A stretch of DNA of 64,000 bases, from assembly GCF_018130215.1 (NCBI RefSeq), contig NZ_JAFCKQ010000034.1:17723-81722 (forward strand), given 5' to 3'. The first letter of the stretch is position 1, and each line of letters begins with the position of its first letter. The translations under genes were made by a program, and so were the position numbers. Positions 57,247 through 64,000 of this stretch are shown piece after piece. This stretch comes from Bradyrhizobium jicamae (GTDB lineage: Bacteria > Pseudomonadota > Alphaproteobacteria > Rhizobiales > Xanthobacteraceae). The notes beneath the pieces are model-generated. The model had not been told where the DNA came from, searched no databases, and saw only the letters and a list, made by a program, of their open reading frames with translations.

Positions 57247-58830
57247 TTGAACAGGAAGGTTGTCAGCTTCGTCAGTTGCTGGCTGGCAGCCTTGCTCTCG
57301 CCCCTGTCCGGCGCTTTCGCCGACGAGTTCAGGACGCCGTCGATCTCGGCCATGCGGGTCGACTGGCGCGCCGTGCTCGACCAGCTGCGTCAGGACATCG
57401 GCGCCCGGCCCGCCATCGCCGCCAATTTCACCTTCGCGAGCCAGCGCCGCGTCCCGGGCTCCGATTCGCGCGCCACGCCCGCGTTGGTGCAGCTCAACGC
57501 CGCGACATCACCGATCTTCCCGGGTATTGCGCGCAGCCCGATTCCCGTGCTGCTGCCGTTCGATGCCGCAGCCTGGCTGGATGCGCGGCTCGGCGGTGCG
57601 CCCGACACCCAGTCCGTCGCGCGCTACCAGGCCGACTTCCGCCCCGCAGATTTCTTCGATGCCGGCGCATCCGGCTATGATGCCATGTTCTCGCTGGAGC
57701 CGGGCGCCGGTGACGGCATGCCGCCACGGACCTTCATGAAGCCGGTCGAGGTCCAGATCTCGGGGTCGATCCTGGTCTACGACCTCGCCGACCGGCTCGG
57801 CGGCAAGGGCGAACCGGTCAAGGCGCTCGCCGCCCAGTTCCCCGACATGCGGCGCTTCATCCGTGAAGGCTATGTCCGTTATGCCTTCACCCGTTTCGGC
57901 ATTCCCTACGTCGTCTCGATCCAGTGCCTCGACAGCGCCCCGCGCCCGAAGCGGCTGGCATGCCGCGAAGCCTATCCGGTGGCCGAACACTTCCTCAAGG
58001 CGCTGCGCGTCGCCGGCGGACAGCCGTCGCAGCCGCGCGGCGATATTGCCTCCGACGTCGCCGATCGCCCGGTAACGCCGTCACGCGACTTCACTTACCG
58101 CCCGAGCGGCGACATCGTCCTGGGCAGCGGCGGCCGCAAGCAGGGCGGTCACGCCGACTTCACCGTCTATTCGCAAATCCGCTTTCCGCTCGAGAAGGCG
58201 CCGGCCTACGCCCACTCGCAATCCTTCGCCAAGCGCAAATCGGACGGGCCTGCCGACGGCTATCCCTGGCAGGACAATTTCTGCGAGGCGCGCAGCTTCG
58301 AGGTCGGGCAGTGCGCCAGCGGCTACGGCCATCAGGGCCAGGACATCCGCCCCGGCGGATGCCCGGCGGACAGCACGGATGGTTGTGATCCGAAGCAGCA
58401 GGCAGTCGTCGCGGTGCGCGACAGCGTCGTGCTTCGCTCACCGCTGCAGCAGGCCGCAACGCTCCAGGTCAACACCCGCACCGAGCATATCCGCTTCCGC
58501 TACATGCACATGAACCCGTCGGCGATGGATACCGACGGCCTGCTCAACGGACGCGTGGTCACGGAGGGCGAGAAGATCGGCGTGGTTTCGAACTATCTCG
58601 ATCACCCCAACGGCACCTCGCGGCATCTGCATTTCGACGTCCAGCTGTTCACGCGCGACGGCTGGCTGTGGGTCAATCCCTACACCACCCTGGTGTCGGC
58701 CTATGAGCGGCTGATCGGCGGCCGCGGCCGCGAGATCGGACCGGAACCGGCCGCTGCGGCCGCCGTGGCCCGCACCCTGCCCGACGACGTCGCGCATCAC
58801 GTCGACATCCAGGAAGGCGGCGGCAACTAG
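57247..58830 (+). CDS. M23-family peptidase-like exported protein
   Basis: A 527-aa protein starting at TTG 57247 with GGGGGG upstream. The signal peptide is VVSFVSCWLAALLSPLSGAFA. The C-terminal third contains an M23-type site: GYGHQGQDIRPGG supplies His and Asp, and SRHLHFDVQLF supplies the HxH. The middle inserts a Cys-bearing loop (CPADSTDGCDPKQ). M23 enzymes cut peptidoglycan cross-bridges, and many act in envelope remodelling. The long N-terminal domain is unrecognised. Confidence 0.8.
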   Translation: MNRKVVSFVSCWLAALLSPLSGAFADEFRTPSISAMRVDWRAVLDQLRQDIGARPAIAANFTFASQRRVPGSDSRATPALVQLNAATSPIFPGIARSPIPVLLPFDAAAWLDARLGGAPDTQSVARYQADFRPADFFDAGASGYDAMFSLEPGAGDGMPPRTFMKPVEVQISGSILVYDLADRLGGKGEPVKALAAQFPDMRRFIREGYVRYAFTRFGIPYVVSIQCLDSAPRPKRLACREAYPVAEHFLKALRVAGGQPSQPRGDIASDVADRPVTPSRDFTYRPSGDIVLGSGGRKQGGHADFTVYSQIRFPLEKAPAYAHSQSFAKRKSDGPADGYPWQDNFCEARSFEVGQCASGYGHQGQDIRPGGCPADSTDGCDPKQQAVVAVRDSVVLRSPLQQAATLQVNTRTEHIRFRYMHMNPSAMDTDGLLNGRVVTEGEKIGVVSNYLDHPNGTSRHLHFDVQLFTRDGWLWVNPYTTLVSAYERLIGGRGREIGPEPAAAAAVARTLPDDVAHHVDIQEGGGN

Positions 58831-58899
58831 AGCATGATCCGGAAAAGTGTGTAGCGGTTTTCCCTCGCGACAAACGCGTTTGCGCGGAGATCATGCTCA
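58830..58899. repeat. interspersed palindromic repeat, family A
   Basis: It starts GAGCATGATCCGGAAAAGTG (58830), has GCGGTTTTCC in the middle, and closes with GAGATCATGCTC. The ends are inverted copies of each other. I recall this as a common intergenic repeat of Bradyrhizobium. Relatives are at 57187 and 61701. Confidence 0.7.
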
Positions 58900-58939
58900 A
58901 GCAAGGAGCTAAAGCGACTGAGCCTCATCTCATCGTGCT

Positions 58940-59833
58940 CTAGTCGACCTCCAGTTCGGCCAACACCTTCCTCACCTGGGCCTGGGCGCTCGCGGGAAGC
59001 GGCAAGATCGGACGCGGCGGTTCGGCCGCACAGACTCCCCTGATATTGGCGATCGCGTAAACCACCCGCAGGCTCGAGAAGGTCTTGAACAGATGCCAGA
59101 CCGGTTGCAGACGCTCATCGAGCTGCCGCGCCCTGGCGCCATCTCCGCTCGCTACCGCGCGCACGATCTCGAGGCTGATTCTCGGAAAGAGTCCTGCGAC
59201 CACGCTGTACCAGGTCTCGCCGCCCGCAAGCAGCGCCTCGGTGCAATTCCAGTCGGCGCTGTAACCAAGCGAGAAGCCGCTCGGGACGACGGCCCGCAAA
59301 GCCTCGACATGGCCTGAAACGCCCGAGACGTCAGGCGCGGGGCTTTTGACCGCGATGATCCCCGCCACCCGGCTCAAGCGGCCGATCAATGCAGGCGTGA
59401 AGCGAAAATGCGTCGTACCCGGATTGTCGTAGATGCAGATCGGCAACCCGCTCTCGCGCGCCACGGTCTGGAAATGCTCGAAGACCTCATCATCCGTCAG
59501 AGGCGTATAGGACACCGGCGCCAGCAGCCCCGCCGCCGCGCCGGCGTCACGCGCATCCTGAGCCAGCCTCACCGCCTCGTCGGTGCGCAGGGCGCCGATG
59601 CCGACCAGGATCGGTACACTGCCGCCTGCGAGGGTTACGGCGGCCTGCACGGCACGCCGCCGCTCGTCGCGACTGAAATACGGATATGAACCGGTACTTC
59701 CGAGCAGACCGACCGAATCCACCTTCGCCGCAATCAAGGGCTCCAGCAAAGCACGGAGAGCTCCCGCGTCGACCTGCCCGTCTCGATTCGAGGGCGTGAT
59801 CGGGAAGGCAGAAAGCCCCTTGAGATTGACCAT
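58940..59833 (-). CDS. dihydrodipicolinate synthase family lyase/aldolase
   Basis: A 297-aa TIM-barrel protein of the DapA/NanA superfamily. It contains GLLGSTGSYPYFSRDERRRAVQAAV (substrate loop), a Tyr-bearing LAPVSYTPLTDDEVFEHF, ICIYDNPGTT, and the Schiff-base Lys in GIIAVKSPAPD. No lysine-pathway neighbours are present, so it is more likely a catabolic aldolase of the family than DapA itself. I used the ATG at 59833 with AGAGGAAC upstream. Confidence 0.88.
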   Translation of the reverse strand: MVNLKGLSAFPITPSNRDGQVDAGALRALLEPLIAAKVDSVGLLGSTGSYPYFSRDERRRAVQAAVTLAGGSVPILVGIGALRTDEAVRLAQDARDAGAAAGLLAPVSYTPLTDDEVFEHFQTVARESGLPICIYDNPGTTHFRFTPALIGRLSRVAGIIAVKSPAPDVSGVSGHVEALRAVVPSGFSLGYSADWNCTEALLAGGETWYSVVAGLFPRISLEIVRAVASGDGARARQLDERLQPVWHLFKTFSSLRVVYAIANIRGVCAAEPPRPILPLPASAQAQVRKVLAELEVD

Positions 59834-60001
59834 CGGCTTGTTCCTCTTCGGTGACAATCGCCCGACAACGGACGGCGAACCGGGCCATCAATCCCGCCTC
59901 CCCCACCCCTTGCAAGGTCCAGTATGCCGCCGACTTCGCAGCAAACTGGTCCAGTGCTCCACGGCTCTCGCCACCTGCAGAAATCGGACGACGTCCGACG
60001 A

Positions 60002-60511
60002 CTATTCAAGCATCGTCGTCAGCTGCGCGCCCTCGTCGGCCACGAACACGGCGATCAACTCCGCCGGCTCGGTGTTGCTGGCATTGGCCGAGACGACATG
60101 GGTCGAGCCCGGTGGCTCGAAGAAGGACTGGCCGACCGTGAAGGTCTCGAGCGGCCCGCCGCCGAGCTGGGAGCGGATTTCACCCTTGGTGATGTAGGCG
60201 GTCACCGAGCCGGAATGGCGGTGTGGAGGGGTAAATCCACCAGGACCGTAGAACACGCGAACGACCGTGACGCGCTTGCCCGGCACGTTCGGCAATGCGT
60301 GCGAGGTGATCACCTCCACCTTGTTGAGCCCTGCTCCATCCGCATTCGCCGCGGCGCAGAGCGGTACGATCGCCGAGGAGATCGCGTCCATGGTGATCGG
60401 CAGTGCCTTGCCGATCGCAAAGGCACAGGCGAGCCCGGCAACGATTGCCAGCGAGACCGGCCGTGGCGGCCGGACGGATGGAAGAGACAGTGCCGCAGCC
60501 ATCGACGTCAT
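60002..60511 (-). CDS. cupin domain protein with N-terminal signal anchor
   Basis: A 169-aa protein. Residues about 18-38 are hydrophobic (PVSLAIVAGLACAFAIGKALP), a signal peptide or anchor. The cupin motifs are GPGGFTPPHRHSGSVTAYITKGE and FEPPGSTHVVSANAS, with the metal-binding His residues. It lies 32 bp downstream of the AhpD-like gene on the same strand, so they are probably co-transcribed under the MarR operators. Possibly a quercetinase-like or binding cupin. Confidence 0.82.
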   Translation of the reverse strand: MTSMAAALSLPSVRPPRPVSLAIVAGLACAFAIGKALPITMDAISSAIVPLCAAANADGAGLNKVEVITSHALPNVPGKRVTVVRVFYGPGGFTPPHRHSGSVTAYITKGEIRSQLGGGPLETFTVGQSFFEPPGSTHVVSANASNTEPAELIAVFVADEGAQLTTMLE

Positions 60512-60543
60512 CTTCGTTCTCCCTTCAGATGTTGCTCATCCTC

Positions 60544-61023
60544 TCACGACGCAGCGGCGTTTGTTGCCTGCTTGCGCGCCGGCGGCGTCCAGCGATAGGC
60601 CGCGCCGAACCGGTTCCAGGCATTGATCGACGCGATCGCGGACGTCAGGTAGGTCAATTCCTGCTCGGAGAATTCCGCCGACGCCTGCGCATAGACTTCG
60701 TCGCTCACGCCATCGGCAATCATCGTCAGCGCCTCGGTCCATGCCAGCGCCGCGCGCTCGCGCGCCGAGAATTGCGGCGCCTCGCGCCACACCACGACGA
60801 GGTTCAGCTTGTCGACGGGGATGCCGAGGTTCTCGCCCTGCAGGATGTGAAACTGCACGCAGAAGGCACAGCCGTTGATCTGAGAGGCGCGCAGCTTGAC
60901 CAGCTCGAGCATCTGCTTGTCGAGACCGGCCTTCGCGGCGAACTGGCCGAGCGATCGCACCGCTGCGAACGCGTCCGGCGTCAGCTTCTCGAAATCGGTG
61001 TATTCCTTGCGAGCATGTGACAT
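60544..61023 (-). CDS. carboxymuconolactone decarboxylase family (AhpD-like) peroxidase
   Basis: A 159-aa alkylhydroperoxidase-type protein. The CxxC redox motif is in NGCAFCVQFHILQGENLGI, followed by ARERAALAWTEALTMIADG and the C-terminal TSAIASINAWNRFGAAYRW. The family reduces peroxides. It is the first gene of a minus-strand pair with the cupin, divergent from a MarR regulator with twin operator sites in the gap. Confidence 0.88.
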   Translation of the reverse strand: MSHARKEYTDFEKLTPDAFAAVRSLGQFAAKAGLDKQMLELVKLRASQINGCAFCVQFHILQGENLGIPVDKLNLVVVWREAPQFSARERAALAWTEALTMIADGVSDEVYAQASAEFSEQELTYLTSAIASINAWNRFGAAYRWTPPARKQATNAAAS

Positions 61024-61040
61024 AAGCTTCGCCTCATGTT

Positions 61041-61073
61041 ATCAGTGTGCTGATATATTATCAGAGTACTGAT
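61041..61073. promoter_or_regulatory. twin MarR operators
   Basis: ATCAGTGTGCTGAT (61041-61054) and ATCAGAGTACTGAT (61060-61073) share the palindrome ATCAGNNNNCTGAT, starting 19 bp apart. They lie between the divergent AhpD-like gene and the marR gene, and the second touches the marR start codon. A MarR dimer at each site would repress both directions. Confidence 0.78.
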
Positions 61074-61697
61074 ATGATGAGCAAGGCACCGATATCCGCG
61101 AAGACGAAATCCGCCGACATGACCGCAATGCGGAAACGCCGGAAACCGGCTGCCGCAAGAAAGCGCCTTGCCGAGCGCAAGGCCGCCGGAGAGAGGGCAC
61201 GGAGCCGACGGCCCAGGGCCGCAGATCCCCTGCCCGCCCTGCAAACCCCTCCGCCGCCGGGCCAGGGCAAACGCGGCGAGCAAGGTTACCTCGCCTATCT
61301 GCTCCGCCAGGCCCAGGCGGCGGCGCGGCTCTCGATGGAACGCGCCCTTGCACGGCTCGGTGTGACTTCGCCGCAATTCGTCGTTCTCACCATGCTCAGG
61401 GCCTATCCCGGGCTATCAGGCGCCGACCTCGCGCGGGTCGCCATCCTGACGCCGCAGACGGTGAGCGTGATCATCAGCAATCTCGAGCGCGACGGCGCCA
61501 TCCGCAAAGCGCCGCACCCGGTCCATGGCCGGGTGTTGCAGTGGACGCTGACCCGCCGCGGAACTGCCCTGCTCGACAAATGCCGCCGCCATGCCGTCGC
61601 GCTGGAGCGGCGGCTCGCCGCCAGCCTCAACGCCAGGGACGAGCGCATCATCAGGCGCTGGCTGTCAAAAATCGCCACAGATCTGCAGGATAGCTAA
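61074..61697 (+). CDS. MarR family transcriptional regulator
   Basis: A 207-aa regulator. After a Lys/Arg-rich N-terminal extension of about 65 residues comes the winged helix (RLGVTSPQFVVLTMLRAYPGLSGADLARVAILTPQTVSVIISNLERDGAIRKAPHPVHGRVLQWTLTRRG). The basic extension is unusual for the family and may add DNA contacts. Start is ATG 61074 or 61077, immediately beside the operator. It probably controls the AhpD-like/cupin pair in response to peroxide or a phenolic ligand. Confidence 0.85.
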   Translation: MMSKAPISAKTKSADMTAMRKRRKPAAARKRLAERKAAGERARSRRPRAADPLPALQTPPPPGQGKRGEQGYLAYLLRQAQAAARLSMERALARLGVTSPQFVVLTMLRAYPGLSGADLARVAILTPQTVSVIISNLERDGAIRKAPHPVHGRVLQWTLTRRGTALLDKCRRHAVALERRLAASLNARDERIIRRWLSKIATDLQDS

Positions 61698-61700
61698 GGC

Positions 61701-61764
61701 ATGATCCGGACCCGAAGGGCGCGTCAGCGCAAAGTGGTAACCGGTTCTCCGGGAAGATCATGTC
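61701..61764. repeat. interspersed repeat, family A (divergent copy)
   Basis: It begins GCATGATCCGGACCCGAAGG and ends CGGGAAGATCATG, the same inverted ends as the copy at 58830 with a different centre. Confidence 0.6.
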
Positions 61765-61830
61765 CAGACAAACGACTCCCGCGGCGTCACGACTTTTGGT
61801 CCACCCGGTCGACACCGCTAGACTGGCCGC

Positions 61831-63063
61831 ATGAGACAGCTTGATTCTCCGAAATCCCATACCCGCCGCGGTGTGCTGAAGGCAGGACTTGCGGCAAGCG
61901 CGCTCGTCGCCGGTCCGCTTCGCGCGCTGGCCGCCGCGCCGGCCGGCTTCGACCAGTGGCGCGACAATTTTCGCGCGCGTGCGATCGCGAAGGGCATCTC
62001 GGAGGCGACCTGGAACCGCTGCATGGCGCGGGTCGAGCCCGACATGAGCGTGTTCAAGCAGATGCGCAATCAGCCCGAGTTCCACGAGCTGATCTGGCAA
62101 TACATCAACCGGCGCGTCTCCGACTGGCGCATCATCCACGGCCGCGAGGCGCTGAAGAAGAACGAGGCGCTGTTCGCCCGGATCGAGCGCGACTTCGGCG
62201 TCGAGCGCGGCACGCTGCTCGCGTTGTGGGGCGTCGAGTCCGCCTATGGCGACCCGCTGGTGCAGCAGAATCACATGACGCCGGTGTTTCCCTCGCTTGC
62301 CGCGCTCGCCTGGAACGAGCCGCGCCGCAAGGCCTATTGGGAGGCCGAGCTGATCAACGCGATGAAGATCGTACAGCGCGGCTGGAGCACACCCGAGGAG
62401 ATGAACGGCTCATGGGCCGGCGCGATGGGCCATTCGCAATGGATGCCGGAGGTCTGGCTCAATGTCGGCTTCGACTACGACGGCGACGGCAAGGTCTCGC
62501 CGTTCGGCCGGCCCGACGACGCGCTGGGTTCGACCGCGAAATACCTCGTCAACCGCGGCAAATGGCATCGCGGCGAGCACTGGGGCTATGAAGTCCGCGC
62601 CCCCGGCGGCACCAGCGGCAGCCGCTCCTATGCGGCCTGGGCCAGCGCCGGCGTCGTCAGGGCCGATGGCCGGCCGTTTCCGCAGCCGAATGCGTCGGCC
62701 CAGCTCTGGATCCCGGAAGCAGGCGGGCCGGCATTCCTGCTCGGGCCGAACTTCTATTCGGTGAAGAGCTACAATCCCTCGATGAACTACGCACTGGCGA
62801 TCTGCCATCTCGGCGACCGCTGCCTCGGCGGCCCGCCCTTCATCCAGCCTTTCCCGGGGTCCGAGCGCGCGCTGACGCTCGCCGAAGTCCAGGAAATGCA
62901 GACGCGCCTGACCAAGGCCGGTTTCGACACCGGCGGCACCGATGGCCGGGTCGGCAACGACACCATGCAGGCGATCAAGGACTATCAGACCAGGACGGGG
63001 CTGTTGCCCGCCGATGGCTACGGCGGGCTGAAGGTGCTGGCACGGTTAAGGCAGGGTGGGTAG
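61831..63063 (+). CDS. lytic murein transglycosylase (MltB-like) with peptidoglycan-binding domain
   Basis: A 410-aa enzyme. A twin-arginine-type signal (TRRGVLKAGLAASALVAGPLRALAA) is followed by the SLT-2 catalytic domain, with Glu136 in ALWGVESAYGD as the catalytic acid, SWAGAMGHSQWMPE and DYDGDGKVSPFGRPDDALGSTAKYL. A C-terminal peptidoglycan-binding repeat (TLAEVQEMQTRLTKAGFDTGGTDGRVGNDTMQAIKDYQ) ends the protein. It cleaves the glycan strand to 1,6-anhydro-muramic ends in the periplasm. Confidence 0.92.
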   Translation: MRQLDSPKSHTRRGVLKAGLAASALVAGPLRALAAAPAGFDQWRDNFRARAIAKGISEATWNRCMARVEPDMSVFKQMRNQPEFHELIWQYINRRVSDWRIIHGREALKKNEALFARIERDFGVERGTLLALWGVESAYGDPLVQQNHMTPVFPSLAALAWNEPRRKAYWEAELINAMKIVQRGWSTPEEMNGSWAGAMGHSQWMPEVWLNVGFDYDGDGKVSPFGRPDDALGSTAKYLVNRGKWHRGEHWGYEVRAPGGTSGSRSYAAWASAGVVRADGRPFPQPNASAQLWIPEAGGPAFLLGPNFYSVKSYNPSMNYALAICHLGDRCLGGPPFIQPFPGSERALTLAEVQEMQTRLTKAGFDTGGTDGRVGNDTMQAIKDYQTRTGLLPADGYGGLKVLARLRQGG

Positions 63064-63127
63064 GCCGCACTGCGGAGTGCGCGGACGCTGGCCATCGAAA
63101 TCGCCGCGCCGTCCCTCAAGTGGCCGT

Positions 63128-63610
63128 TCACAAGATTGGAGGCGATATCTCATTCCGGAACGCTGGTGCCAGCGGCCGCGTCGCCACCGGGATGTTCCGC
63201 GCGATCAAAGACTTGGCCTTGTTGACAGCGCGGATGGCGATGCCCAACGGGAACGGATTGTTCAGGCGAAGGAAGGCGAGTTTCCTGACATAGCCCTCAA
63301 CGTGCCATTTGGCGCTCGCCCCCCTCCGAAAGTAGATCACGTCACCAACGCCATAGCGCTTCGGCGGCATGCCCTCGCTCTCGAGCACGATCGAGCCTTC
63401 GAGGATTATGATGGTCTCGTCGAGGTCGTAATACCAGTTGAACTTGCCTGCGGTACACGACCAGATCAGCGTCCTGGCAGTGTTGCATTCGCTCGTCGAC
63501 AGCAGGCGCGAGCGAGCTTCCGGACTTCCTTCAATGATCCAGGACGGCTCAATCGGCGACAGACCAAGTTCCATGCCGGAATGTGCGGCTTCAATTAGCG
63601 CGAGAGGCAT
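63128..63610 (-). CDS. cupin domain protein
   Basis: A 160-aa single-cupin protein with WSCTAGKFNWYYDLDETIIILEGSIVLESEG and YGVGDVIYFRRGASAKWHVEGYVRKLAFLR. These match the ethanolamine/ureidoglycine-type cupin domain (DUF861-like EutQ group), whose members bind small polar ligands or act as sugar isomerases. The substrate is unknown. Its promoter should lie in the AT-rich DNA to the right. Confidence 0.82.
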   Translation of the reverse strand: MPLALIEAAHSGMELGLSPIEPSWIIEGSPEARSRLLSTSECNTARTLIWSCTAGKFNWYYDLDETIIILEGSIVLESEGMPPKRYGVGDVIYFRRGASAKWHVEGYVRKLAFLRLNNPFPLGIAIRAVNKAKSLIARNIPVATRPLAPAFRNEISPPIL

Positions 63611-64000
63611 CGATTACTCCAACTAAAACAAATTCTCAGGGTTTCAAAAAGCCGGCCGTGCTATACACTCATATTTTCGGCGAAAGTCGTGAAGAGCGCA
63701 GTTTGCCGCAAGTGACATTATGTCTACATTCTAAAGCAGTACTCCTTAAGACTTGCCGCGGCAGTTGTGGGTGCGACAAAACGACCCGACGGGCAAATCA
63801 GTCAAAACCTGTCCAGCCCTTCATCAAAAAATATTTCGGTTTATCGTAACTGCAAATCAGTGTATAGAATTTGCCGTCTCACCCGATCGAGGGGCGCTCG
63901 CGATCGTCACGAACGTTGCGGTGGGATGCGGTGGACGCCGCATGCGTGACTGACGAGAGCGCATGAGGCGGACGGCGAAATCGTGCAGGCCTGACGCCCT
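63611..64000. other. AT-rich terminal region, no gene seen
   Basis: About 390 bp, noticeably richer in A+T than the neighbours up to about 63870. The reading frames here have no domain-like composition. It probably contains the cupin promoter and the upstream region of a gene beyond the window. Confidence 0.4.

Overview
The window looks like chromosomal DNA of a high-GC alphaproteobacterium of the Bradyrhizobium/Rhodopseudomonas type. The evidence is the mix of short GTG/TTG/ATG-started operons, DUF6894 and GrlR-like small proteins, an NDUFS4-like complex I subunit, an OpgC protein, and interspersed repeats of a kind I recall from Bradyrhizobium. Species assignment is inference; no rRNA is present.

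Layout. 1-103: tail of a TRAP transporter permease. 139-7732: a leucine/isovalerate degradation operon (HMG-CoA lyase, both methylcrotonyl-CoA carboxylase subunits, isovaleryl-CoA dehydrogenase) facing a TetR gene and a translationally coupled Lrp/AsnC gene, with two similar operator-like sites between the divergent genes. 7747-10387: complex I accessory subunit, OpgC membrane protein and a two-domain VOC protein. 10638-14924: a compact thiazole/oxazole-type RiPP cluster, with a Cys-rich precursor peptide, a fused E1-like/YcaO cyclodehydratase and a SagB-type dehydrogenase. 15199-22045: a LysR-controlled catabolic cassette (FAD monooxygenase, alpha/beta hydrolase, MFS carrier, M24 peptidase) plus a cyclase-family gene. 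22414-28970: tRNA-Pro, DUF192, double cold-shock protein, sirtuin, glyoxalase, GST, PilZ and several very small membrane or secreted proteins.

29286-43804: tRNA-Glu followed by an integrated element of about 14.5 kb. It is bounded by a 19-bp direct repeat of the tRNA 3' end and carries a tyrosine integrase, a replication-type HTH protein whose gene contains an iteron-like array, a serine recombinase, a terminase pair, phage-like small genes, an amidase, a substrate-binding protein, a decayed resolvase and an unknown glycine-rich protein. Portal and capsid genes are absent, so it looks like a defective prophage or satellite-like element. 43805-46360 holds further accessory genes and gene remnants.

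46361-64000 returns to ordinary chromosome: a polymerase-like membrane protein, an M20-family hydrolase, TauE, PrsW and a DAHP synthase. The DAHP synthase is preceded by a consensus promoter, an aromatic-codon leader peptide and an attenuator. Next come the EF-P modification genes epmB-epmA facing efp, an M23 peptidase, a DapA-like lyase, a MarR/AhpD-like divergent pair with twin operators, a lytic transglycosylase and cupins.

The strongest candidates for new biology are the RiPP cluster with its unusual signal-peptide-like leader, the apparently leaderless attenuator upstream of DAHP synthase, and the iteron array inside the island's replication gene. In that array an exact 23-bp repeat is read in two different frames.
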